The translations under genes were made by a program, and so were the position numbers. The notes below the pieces were generated by a model, which saw nothing but the letters and a program-made list of their open reading frames with translations, made no database searches and was not told where the DNA came from. Shown piece after piece: positions 43,801-53,471 of a stretch of DNA of 64,000 nt. Location: the NCBI RefSeq assembly GCF_001949145.1, contig NW_019091631.1:261267-325266 (forward strand), read 5' to 3'. Each line of letters opens with the position of its first letter. Positions within the stretch are counted from its first letter, which is position 1. The stretch is from Acanthaster planci. Taxonomy: Eukaryota; Echinodermata; Asteroidea; Valvatida; Acanthasteridae.

Positions 43801-46800
43801 ATGAACTGAATCATGTCTGCTGCTCTTCAGCATAAAATTCATCTAAAAACCTCCAGTTGGCATAATTAAGTTCTGTACAAATCACCACTACAGCATATCA
43901 CTAGTCTTTAATGAACATGAACTCCACAATTACTTAACATAAACTTCAAAGTGTCCCCTTACTGTCTTATTTAAATGAGTTTTTTCCTGTTCGGCATATT
44001 CACACAAAACCCAGACCCACATTTTTCAAAAGATCAAGACAAATATCTTACTTTGATCTTTGACCCTGTGAAACTGGGTTTATTCTTCAGGCTTGCACAT
44101 ATTCATGAGTTATCTTTATATATTCATGTGTGTGTAACAAATGTGGATACCTTCAAGAGCAAGATCTGTTATGTTCAAGTCGTCTTAAATGACACACGAT
44201 CATTTTGTGTGAATTGTGTTGCTGACAATATTTCGGTATGTTACACAGGATGACAGAAAACAAAACTACTTGAGAAAATTCTCATGTGTGTTGTCCAATA
44301 AAAGAGGAAGACAGACATTATTGTCTTGATCACAGATAGTTTGCTGAATAGAAACTGAAACACACGGCTGTACCGTTTCCGGAAGACGTCATCAAGGATT
44401 GTGACAGAACTCTTGGCCATTGGATTTGGTGCATGTCTGATCAACCAATGTTTGTCCTAGTACGGAGAAAAATCAGGATGAAAATCGACTCATAAACGTC
44501 CAAACTGATGTCCTGTGGTGTTAGGCTGCATCCACCATTGCAATTCATTGTTCCAAAATGTATCACTTAAAGAAAACATTCAGCCTCCACTTAGTGTGAT
44601 GCATAAAAAAATGAAACCATAAACTAGCAATGGGTTATGCAAAAATTATGTAAGTAATCAATTTTTATGCATTGCGCTCAAATATATATATGCAGCCATT
44701 TACAGACGAAAGAGTTTGTCTTAACTTCCACTTGGAGAAGTCAGGACTGTTAAGGTTACCAGGAATGAAGGCCATCACTGGTGCATGCACTTCGTCATCT
44801 TTCAAATTAAACATCATGGACAGAGGCAATTCCTTAAGCCTAACTTAAGTATATTTTTCAAAACCAATTAAGACTGTTCACAATAATGAACAATATTGTT
44901 TGATACTGAGTTTACACATGCACTCTCTCTTCACCATATTTTTGGGAAATATCACAAGTCAGTCAGGATTTCCTACATGTTGCATGGCAACGTTACAAAC
45001 CTAAAACAACAGCCAATCAGACGGAGGAGGAGGGAATGACACAGTGTGAAAGGTTGATATTTAAGGAATAATAATTGAAAATGTATAATGTGCCATTTTC
45101 ATAAAAATGACCAATTGTGCAGTACAGGTACAACTGAAGGAAAGTTATGGATATTTAAGTAATTAATGTCACAGCGCTAGTCTATAAACCATACAATCTC
45201 ACCTTGCCTGCTTTATTGAAGCTGGGGCCCCTGGGGGCTGCATTCTTGGTAAAGTTTTGGACGTACTGAGGGGCTGAGTCAAAAGGGGCATGGCATGCGG
45301 GGGTGGATACCATGACAAAGAAGGGCGGAGTTGACTCGCTTTGCTTTTCTAAGAACTCATGTGATCGGTTGTTCTGTTGTGAAAATAAAAAACAGAATAT
45401 AAAAACAAACAAAAGTTTTTAGAAGGGAAGGCGTGTCAAGGCACATTCCGCAACTTTCTGCCCTGGGCCCCCAAGTGGGAAAAATAGTAAAGTCAGAGAA
45501 CCGATGACTGTTTGAATCAAATGTCAATGTTTCAAAATTTGAGAAAATTTGTAAAAACTGCACTTCTAGATTGATGGGAGCTTCACATTGACAGTCAAAA
45601 TACTATGACTGCCAACAAAGATTACATGAACAACCCAAGCTGGTATAAAGGGTGGAGAGCGAAAGACAAGCTTACAATGAGATCTGTCAGATAATCATGA
45701 TGGTAATCATCTCCATGCTGCTCTGCTTTGCCGTTCACAGATAGGGTATAGTTGTAATACTTTGAATTCTTCACCTGTGGTAGAAAAAAAATGTCATCTG
45801 AAGGTTGGCCTGGATTAAGCAAAAAGAAATGTGTCAGGGAAATGTTTCTACTTCAATTGTGTTTCTAGTTCCCTGAACCTTCCAAACCCAGTACTGTACA
45901 TATCAAAATTAGACTGATAATCGAATGCTCATATGGAATGCCAAAATCCAATCAATTCTTGAGAAGTCTGTCTCTCTTAGAAACAAAACTTAATAGGTCA
46001 CAGCAGAAATTCACATTGCCTGATGTGCACTGACTACTCGGTCCTGATTTGCCATTTGTGTCTGTTGTAAGACTACTCTCTGTGCGTGTTTAGTTTTGTG
46101 TGAAGTGCATCAATAAGATAGGGACCAAGTTCAGAACTCATAACAGTCTTCGACAACAAAAGCATTTCTCACTGTCTGGGCAAGTCGAAGGTCTTCTTTT
46201 TCCTCCATTTTATTTTAAGGTCTGAATCAGCCAGATCAACCATGAGCAATGTACCATCATTTAGCTCAGAATGTATTCACAGTGTATGCGACATCATTTG
46301 TAAGCTGACTATGATGGCTTCCAATCTCATTACTAACTACCCATATCAACCACTTTGGCTCTAACTACCCATATCAACCACTTTGGCTCTAACTACCCAT
46401 ATCAACCACTTTGGCTCTAACTACCCATATCAACCACTTTGGCTCTAACTACCCATATCAACCGCTTTGGCTGGCTTACTGTAAGGTCTCAATCTGACTC
46501 ACCAGGCCATTCCATTCATCCCAACCCGGTGGTATGTGTGACACTCCGCCAGCAAGTTTGGTACCATACTACACAGAAAACCAACAAAAAAAGAACAGCA
46601 TATTTAATCAATGTTCAATCGCACCCAAATACAGAGTACCTCCCAATTCAGACCACTGTGAATGTTTTGACACAGAATACTTTTTAATATTGAAATCCAA
46701 GATGCTTTCCTACCCCTTTGAACTCAGAATGCATCCTTTCAGAGAGCGTATGAAATGTACCCCTAAAAATCCTGCCAAGTTAATCCACAACCCTGTTGAC

Positions 46801-48825
46801 TTTACAATTAAGCTTTTTATAAGATGGAAATTTTAAATGACTCAATGGAAGGCCATGATATACAATCTGAAACTTGCCAAGGAAACCTTTGGTCAACACT
46901 GACCATGACATCTGTGTTCAACACAAGAACGACTACCGGTGCAGTGGTACGATCTATACCAAAGTGTTGTCATAAATTCATTCTTTAGTCCAGTAGCAAA
47001 TCCAAGAATGAACACTGAGACGTACGTTCAGGGACTTGTGGTTTCAAAGACAACACAGACAAGTACAATCCTCATCTGCCTACAAGTAACCCACCTGGTT
47101 GAGGTACTTGCCAGCGAAGAACGTACTGTACCCCATGCCTTTCAGGTATGTAGCAAAGGTGCTCCTCTCTGGCCCACTTTGCCAATTCTTGTTACTGCAG
47201 CCCCCTGATATGGAGTTATTGAGAGTCTTGTGGTTATGGACATAGTTTCCGGTGAAGATGCTTGACCGGCTTGGGCAGCAAAGGGGGCTGCTTACAAACT
47301 GAAATGAGAAGAAAAGGAATCTGTTTAACCACTTGCTGCCGAGGATTTTGGTTTTGGACACGTATTCTTTATATGCGTGGCCAGGGTCTCCGAAATCGGA
47401 CAAAGGAACTGGGCCTTCTAACAAAAAACCATACTCATAACAGAAGACCAGGCTGCTGGGAATTACCAACATTTTTTCACTCTCAATAGTGGAGATGATC
47501 CAGCCTTGGTTTGAAACAGTATACCACGGTTTGGGGCATTTAGAGCAAGCGGATTACCACCAAGGACAAAAGTGCTCCACCACCGCAGCGATGAGCCACT
47601 CAGTACCGCTGCACTCTAATCTGGTCCCTATTAAAAAGAGGTCAGCAGCGCACTGAGCCAGTTTCATGAGCAAAAGAAAATTACATAACACCGCACAATC
47701 TGGGCTCTTTTTACAAGGTGGCAGGCCTGACTGAAAAACTTCAGCGTCAATAGATGTTGTCAGTCAAATTAGAGTAGAACCAGACAGTCCTTCGTGTGGG
47801 TGTAAGTGTCCAGTAAATGAAAATATGAAGTTTTAAAGAATTTTGAAAACAGAAAAAAAAAGAAAAGTATCCCGTCCCAGCATCATCAATATTCATACAT
47901 GTAAATGCCCCCTGCGCGAAGTGGTTAAACCTGCTTACATTCTTTAGGAGTTTTTTACACAGAAAGATGAAACTAATTTATTTCATCTTTAATATACTTT
48001 GAACTCTTTTCTTTCATAAATTTATTCAGTTCAGTCACATGAATTTTAGAATTGTTAGGGTCACAGGAAACGAGTGGCTTTCCTGACCCACTATCAGATG
48101 TCAAAGTACACTGATATTCAAGGTTTAATAAAAGTACACACCTTGCAGTTGGTACTTGGTATTAATTCGTTTAATGGAAGGAACCACTGAAAAAAGGGAG
48201 GTAGAATCCCTCTATTGCTGGTTACATGTATATATCTCACCATATTGTTGAACGTAATGCCTTGTTTGCCGATGAGACTGACTGTGTTGACTAAAGGGGT
48301 CTGCGAACAAGATGAAGTACAGAAAATGAAGAACCAAAAGAAAGCAAGTTAGACTGGCATTTAAAAAATGACCAACTTCTACACGTAGTAGGTTTTGGAT
48401 AATGAGCTGGGCCAAAGAAGAGAATGAGGGAATATGCCCCTTGCCCCCCTCCTACTGGGCATCTGCTGCTCGATGGACACCTAATTTCTAAAAGTGTTGG
48501 CACTTATCCTCCACTGAAAGGTACATGTACATCCACAGACAAGTTTTCCTTATTACTTCAACATTCTTTGCATCAATTAAGCTTAAAGCAGTCTAGTAAC
48601 TCCAACACTGAAATGATATCTACTACTCTACCATACCAGTGGTTCCTACAGAAACATATTCAACACTGATAAGAAAGCAAACTTAAACTGTAACACCCTC
48701 ACCATTCCGTTCATGGTTACATCCTGGTCATCTGTCAAGATGAAGACAATGTTTGGTCGCTTGCCATTGCCGTACACTGTGATCACTAAGGACATCACTA
48801 CGCAAATCCTCCAAAGATGGTCCAT
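37674..48825 (-). CDS. GNS: Gene model: N-acetylglucosamine-6-sulfatase (GNS), 14 exon segments
   Basis: The gene encodes a lysosomal sulfatase that removes 6-O-sulfate from N-acetylglucosamine in heparan and keratan sulfate. In transcript order the coding segments are 48825-48703, 48300-48241, 47298-47095, 46568-46503, 45774-45676, 45373-45203, 44456-44374, 43607-43522 (into gap), 43042-43008, 42428-42226, 41671-41570 (tentative), 38991-38881 and/or 38421-38311, and 37841-37674. Visible catalytic elements are the metal-binding T-D-D-Q-D, the formylglycine site L-C-C-P-S-R, F-A-G-K-Y-L, the His of T-P-A-C-H-A-P, T-S-D-N-G-Y-H and the D-K-R-Q-L-Y-E-F block. With one copy of the alternative exon, about 504 residues are accounted for, against about 550 in vertebrate GNS. 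The piece normally holding W-R-x-D-x-L-V-E-Y was not found. Introns without separate entries show nothing recognisable. Confidence 0.92.
38311..38421 (-). CDS. GNS: GNS penultimate exon, copy b
   Basis: The 37 codons, phase 0 at both ends, follow the acceptor gacacaatacag and precede donor gtactg. They read [20 protein letters not shown] and end Y-C-E-L-K-D-E-E. This joins directly to the terminal exon and corresponds to the Q-C-F-P-D-C-V-C-E-D region of vertebrate GNS. Confidence 0.92.
38881..38991 (-). CDS. GNS: GNS penultimate exon, copy a (homologous alternative)
   Basis: The 37 codons, phase 0 at both ends, follow the acceptor actcatcag and precede donor gtacta. They read [20 protein letters not shown] and end Y-C-E-I-S-D-S-E. 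Same length, same phase, same cysteine pattern and same position within the protein as copy b, 459 bases away. The protein needs only one of them, so mutually exclusive use is likely, though joint inclusion would keep the frame. Confidence 0.92.
38992..41569. other. GNS intron
   Basis: This 2.6 kb intron was searched on the minus strand for the missing W-R-x-D-x-L-V-E-Y exon without success. A minus-strand frame at 39,655-39,750 ending at a good gtgagt donor is noted under rejected items. Confidence 0.6.
41570..41671 (-). CDS. GNS: Tentative GNS exon before the duplicated pair
   Basis: The acceptor tttttattaatcag and the donor gtaagt bracket 34 codons, phase 0 at both ends. They read [14 protein letters not shown] and end [10 protein letters not shown]. 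The C-P-x-x-x-P segment just before the next exon's C-[FY]-P resembles vertebrate GNS (D-P-T-C-P-S-L-S-P). The first half is low in similarity, so the call rests on position, phase and splice sites. Confidence 0.6.
42226..42428 (-). CDS. GNS: GNS exon, D-K-R-Q-L-Y-E-F block
   Basis: The acceptor is ttgactgtcag (phase 1 entry) and the donor gtaagc (phase 0 exit). Spliced to the previous exon it reads [24 protein letters not shown], then N-I-D-I-M-P-T-I-V and D-G-I-S-L-V-P-I-L. These are strongly conserved GNS segments near the active site. Confidence 0.94.
43008..43042 (-). CDS. GNS: GNS exon, T-S-D-N-G-Y-H motif (cut by gap)
   Basis: The visible part reads [11 protein letters not shown] and ends in phase 1 at donor gtgagg. 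The S-D-N-G pair provides metal ligands in sulfatases. Its 5' end is at the N gap. Confidence 0.92.
43043..43521. other. Assembly gap (479 N)
   Basis: The gap separates two GNS coding pieces that align to adjacent residues of the protein (S-T-Y then F-I-F-T-S-D-N). It therefore probably covers an intron or is wrongly sized. Confidence 0.95.
43522..43607 (-). CDS. GNS: GNS exon, W-R-T-L-L-S-V-D-D (cut by gap)
   Basis: The acceptor is gatttccaatcag. The first base completes the Arg codon from the previous exon (F-R-K-R), giving [18 protein letters not shown], then K-K-L-L-D-S-T-Y up to the gap. Confidence 0.93.
44374..44456 (-). CDS. GNS: GNS exon, K-H-W-L-I-R
   Basis: The acceptor is ttctccgtactag and the donor gtacag (phase 2). 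It reads [13 protein letters not shown], then [11 protein letters not shown]. The introns on either side (43,608-44,373 and 44,457-45,202) show nothing else. Confidence 0.93.
45203..45373 (-). CDS. GNS: GNS exon, P-F-F-V-M-V-S-T-P block
   Basis: The acceptor is attttcacaacag and the donor gtgaga, with phase 0 at both ends. The 57 residues include [16 protein letters not shown] and A-P-Q-Y. The His of this block is the conserved substrate-binding histidine of sulfatases. Vertebrates have P-H-S-P where this has C-H-A-P. Confidence 0.94.
45676..45774 (-). CDS. GNS: GNS exon, [10 protein letters not shown]
   Basis: The acceptor is tttctaccacag and the donor gtaagc, with phase 0 at both ends. The 33 residues contain [15 protein letters not shown], almost identical to vertebrate GNS, with an N-glycosylation site at N-Y-T. 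Confidence 0.95.
46335..46472. repeat. Minisatellite, 28 bp x 5
   Basis: The unit AACTACCCATATCAACCACT plus TTGGCTCT is repeated five times head to tail. The last copy has one substitution in the middle and diverges at its end. It lies 30 bp from the donor of the GNS exon at 46,503-46,568, in the downstream intron. Confidence 0.95.
46503..46568 (-). CDS. GNS: GNS exon, P-P-G-W-D-E-W
   Basis: The 22-codon exon lies between acceptor tctgtgtag and donor gtgagt, phase 0 at both ends. It reads [22 protein letters not shown], aligning with the vertebrate H-V-P-L-G-W-x-x-W segment. It is too short to show as a long ORF. Confidence 0.92.
47095..47298 (-). CDS. GNS: GNS exon with formylglycine (sulfatase) motif
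   Basis: The acceptor is tctcatttcag and the donor gtgggt, with phase 0 at both ends. The 68 residues begin [17 protein letters not shown]. The first Cys of C-C-P-S-R is the residue converted to formylglycine, the catalytic aldehyde. F-F-A-G-K-Y-L-N-Q closes the exon and includes the catalytic Lys. Confidence 0.96.
48241..48300 (-). CDS. GNS: GNS exon 2
   Basis: The 20-codon exon lies between acceptor cttgttcgcag and donor gtgaga, phase 0 at both ends. It reads [20 protein letters not shown] and links the metal-binding exon to the formylglycine exon, as in vertebrate GNS. Confidence 0.92.
48703..48825 (-). CDS. GNS: GNS first coding exon: signal peptide and metal-binding Asp pair
   Basis: The ATG at 48,825 (context caagaATGG) starts 41 codons. 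[19 protein letters not shown] is a clear signal peptide. [14 protein letters not shown] follows, with the two aspartates that bind the active-site calcium. The exon ends at donor gtgagg in phase 0. A tttttcag acceptor at about 48,854 suggests a separate upstream 5' UTR exon. Confidence 0.94.
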
Positions 48826-51800
48826 TCTTGATTGAGTCTTCAGAGATTACTGTCTGAAAAATACTGCAACATAAGAATAGCTTGTTAATATTCAAAGTGC
48901 AAAATTGTATCATAAGAACTGAATGACAGGAGAACTAAGAAACAAAAGATGTCAAAAGAAGTCTAAAAAGAGTGACAAACAAGCACCCTAAGACAAAATG
49001 AGGAAAAAATGTCAAATTGCCCTAAATCTTGGTAAAACACAAACACCCAAGTATGGTGTCGCAACTATTGTTATACTTGCAAACTATTGCAAACTGACTG
49101 TGTGTAAGAGCAGTTTTCCAATTCTGGAAGCAATTTAGTAGTTTTATTTATATCAAATTAATAACTTTTTCAAGGAGTAATCAAAATGCCACCCTACTTT
49201 TTGTTGTGGACTAAAGTTTGAAGTGACATATTCAAATGGTCAAATCTTCACCCTGTTACTTTTGTTCCGTCCAGAAGCACTGAACTACACATTTCACAGC
49301 AAACAGTTTGATCACATTTAAATTACATGCACAGATTACTAGAGCTGCCACTTAAATCCTACAACCCTACAACCTTACACTGCCGTTTTGCATGAGAACT
49401 GGTGCCAAAGTGCTCAGTATGGAATAATGTCTATGATTTTAGAATACATGTACATGTATTACCATCTGATTGGCTGACGGCACATTAACAAAAGCTTACT
49501 GGATGGGCATTTGCTTTAATTTTCCACACTATTGCTGACGACCAGACACAAATTATTTTGGACACTTTTCTGACACTGCTTGGCAAATGACACTAACACA
49601 TCATTTCTGACCATGCCCAAACTTCTATCAGTGTGTTTGATTACTTTCCTTGTGTTTAACCATGCTTATGTCCTGTGCATAGATGCGCATGACAATTATT
49701 CACCAACAGAGAGCAATCTAAAATTAGCACACCAGATATCTTATCTGTTTGTGTTGTCTGGTGACGTCAACTAAACCACATTTTGCTGTCCCATATCAAA
49801 GCAACTACATGGTATGGATGTCTTGCTTAATACACATCAGTGTAAAACTCATTATGACCTCTAAATTTTCACTTGTTATTCTTTAAATTGATTCCATCTG
49901 ATTCAAGCATGACTGAGTTGGCAGAGAATGAATAACTCTTAAGCGTGTATGAGTCATTTATGAGTATGTGAAGCACGATTGCTAAGCATGTTTACAAAAG
50001 CGAAACTAAGGAATGGCCAACAGGATAGCGAAACATAATCTACATCAGTCGTTTGCAGGCAAAGCCTCTATGATATAGAGGAACATCAAACACAGACAAT
50101 CAACTCACTGTCCGATCATTTTCTGAACTTTTGCCAGTTCATGACTGGTTTTATGACTCTTTGCCTCATTACACTTCTAATTATAAAACAGGTTAATGGC
50201 AAGGAGCCTGCTATCAAAACACAGGGCCAACAACTTACAGAGAACGCACACAAATAAACACCCGACAAGGAAATGCACGGTGCCACCTGACATACATGTA
50301 CTACATTTACACTTGATCACCAGATCACTCTGGAAGTTTCGTTTATTACTCGATAAGCTGTGGCAAAGTGACTTATGCAGCACATGCCAACCTGTTCCCA
50401 TCTAGCGTTAATGACCATTCATCCGCTGATATTGCTTCGTCCCACATTTACGGCACAGGCCTCTAAGATGCATGTGATTGGCCAGCCGGGCACACCCAGC
50501 ATTACTGTGAACTTGGTCTGTGTGTTGCCAACCTTTAATCTGCGCAGGAATAAGTTCACAAAACCTGTTCCCCATGTACAAAGCATTACCACTTATGTCT
50601 ATAAAATGTAATACATAAAGGAGTTATGCCATCAAGCCATAGTAACCAGACCCAGTCAAGAGGTCATGTGATGATTAAAGCTATAAATAAAATGGAGTTG
50701 TCTATAGCGCTGGACGTCTAAAACACACAAACTTTTGTAAACCTTTTTGCACAGGGCTCACTGAAGCAAATGTTCTACATTATTTACATTGGTGTCAACT
50801 TTCCTCCACAGCATTAGGGAAAAATCCAAGCGATAATCTCCTACATTCATGGTTGGGGCAACACATCCAAACATCATGTAGTGCGATATTAACCATAAGT
50901 AAGATTTACAGATGCAACTCACTTCCCGGCATCCAGGCTAAATACAACCTAAAAAAAAATCCGGGGGAGGGGGGCTAATGCTGGCATAATGTAGCAGTGT
51001 AATTGTACCACATACATATATTGTCTAGTTGTGCACTCCATACTTATGTGTAGTCACGTGCATTATGGGAAAAGCAATACCAAGGTTGGCAAGATGGCTC
51101 CTGTGAACTGATCACACGTTTCTGATTAAACCTAATCGTCTGTGTTTGTATTTGTTTATAATCTGCATTGTCACCTGTGTCCAGTCAATACCATCAGAAC
51201 CTGTTCGTAACGTTTATCCCACTATAAAGAGAGTAGGATGTTGCATGTACATGTAATTCAACTGATTGATGCTACCTTTTTACATTAAAACAGTGAGTGA
51301 CAATCCTTGAATTGAAACTGTCTTCAACTGGCAAACTTTGTTAAGAATTTCACATTTCTAGTAACATCATCCGCAACCCACAACGTCACTGGGCCTTTAC
51401 AACAAAAATTCCCAAGGATGGTTAACTAGTCTATAGTCACTGGTCAGGCACATTATTACATATATGTGGCCCAGCTCTCCGCCCCTACGTCGCGCGTTAG
51501 GCATAATGGTGACCATGCATGTACCATCGAGGAAGTGACCGAACTCCAACCCCGGAGCTTTCAAAAAAGCAAAAAAGTGACCAAAAAAGCCCAGGGCAGT
51601 TTGACTGGGATCACTAAAAATGTGGGTGCATTACATGAAAGGCCTCTAAATGGTTAGGCATGTTAGGTACCTGGTGACGCAGCCCCCAAACCCCAGAGGA
51701 AAGAGCTGTCTCTTTTTTACCCGTTCGTGGTTTTCAGCACGATTCGATGACCAGCATGCCGTGAGCACAATCATGGAACAACGACCTTGCACACACACAC

Positions 51801-53209
51801 AACGCGTACGGTATAGGTACCTGGTGATGGCCAAGCCGCCGACAGGTCTGCGTTCGTTTGCAACTCGTACGCATTCACTTACATCATGCACCACAACGCA
51901 GCCTTCATCGCACGTAGCGCAATGTACACGTCGGATACTGCATACATTCCGCTATGTCATGCCACGAGATGCACGCATCACAGTCATGTGCCTTGTGCAT
52001 ATCACACATATCAGGTGACCAAATCATGTGACTAGAGTACGCTGCACTAGTGAACAACGCGATCGAACTGTCAGCAAAAAATAATTGCAGCTGGGGCTAT
52101 GAAAAAGTTAAAGGTGGGGTAACGGTTTGGTGTGGGATCGGTTGATGAAGCTGTACTCGCGTGGTCCACTCTCCTCTGGAAATGAATTAGGAACTTGCAA
52201 AAAGTGCTCAACTTGACCACGCACTGTGTGTAAGTGTATGTTACAAAACGCATTTATTTATGAAGCTTCAGTAAACAAGATATCAAGATACAAGCGTTCG
52301 TATAAACTGAAAAACGTTTTCAACATCAAAATTTGGCTACATTAGAAATCATTATTACACCAATCCACTCTCATGAACTCCTAGTTTAGTTCCCGGTGGA
52401 CTGTTTGAAGTCCTACAGGAGTTTGAACTACAAAGCACATTAATTTTCTTCTAAAGCAATGTTTTTCATTTTGTTGAAACTTCTGAAGCAGGATATGCTA
52501 CACCCCAAGCAAAACATAAAGAAGAAATACTGAGGACCTCAGCATTTAGCAGGAGATACAAAGCCAGCAAATTAGGGGCCAACCCACCTGCCCCAGCCCT
52601 AGCCCAGGTGGCCGACTCCCTGACCATACAGTGGTAATGAAATGAAGACTGGCATCCAGCCTGGGCTACCCCAGCCCCATCCCCACCCTGTTTAATGTTG
52701 CAAGTACATGTACAAGCTTAGGTCAACATTTTTTTATCAGTTGGATTATTGAACCTGCGGAGTCGGAATGGTGCAATTTAAAAAAAAAATAATAAAGATG
52801 AAAAAAAATAATTGACATTAATTTATTCCTACTGGTTTTTTTTAGTATTATGAAAAGAAAATGGACTAATAAAATTTTTTTCTCCTCGGACCCTAGATAA
52901 TTTAATTGGGGGGAATGGAATTTAAGATCTTCATTTACATGTATTCTTTTCTGTCCTCTGACCCTGCAAAATTTCATACTATTCTCACGGTCGGACATCT
53001 GGGAATTTTTGTACAATATTAAATAGCACAAAGGGTAAATGTGTCCCTTTGCCACTTGTTAAAAGTCCATGGTGACGTCATGCCGACCGCGAGAAACTCT
53101 GTTATCTCATAAATAAAAAAATACTGGTCTTAGCAACACCACGTACATGTACTTCATGCAAGGTTTCAAAGGGCCCTCAATGAATTCCTGACGTGAAATG
53201 CAGTTAGAT
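48826..53209. other. Intergenic region upstream of GNS
   Basis: The 4.4 kb between the GNS start and the stop of the next gene should hold the GNS promoter and 5' UTR exon. A CpG-richer stretch at about 51,470-52,250 is the best candidate. Inside it the word TAGGTACCTGGTGA is repeated near 51,664 and 51,814. Open frames there (51,650-52,018 plus and 51,646-51,894 minus) resemble nothing known to me. Confidence 0.6.
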
Positions 53210-53471
53210 TCAGGTGAGTCTTTGATACCAGTCAATTATCTCTGCCTCGTGTAGCAGTTTCACCAGGCTGATTTCTTTTGACAAATCATGAACAGACGTG
53301 GAGATGTTGTGGGCACGATACTCATTGTCAAAGTAATAGAGAGAGTACTTGGGTTGGTAACCCATGCCATAGACTTGCACACTGTCACAGCCAGCATGTA
53401 GGGCAGTGAATAACATCAGGGAACCAGTACTTGGGCGGAAGTAAGGTGATATCTGTGGCAGTCCCATCCAA
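53210..53471 (-). CDS. ST6GALNAC2: ST6GalNAc terminal exon: motifs S and VS
   Basis: The acceptor is tttgtaatttcag (phase 2 entry). It reads W-M-G-L-P-Q, then the S motif [20 protein letters not shown] with its conserved Cys. Y-Y-F-D-N-E follows, then H-D-L-S-K-E (H-x4-E of motif VS), and the exon ends I-I-D-W-Y-Q-R-L-T with TGA. One extra Gly before the motif S Cys is unusual. Confidence 0.93.

Noticed and set aside
51650-52018. 122-codon plus-strand ORF upstream of GNS
   Set aside because: It has no recognisable domain, unusual His/Thr/Arg-rich composition, and lies in a CpG-richer block where stops are rarer.
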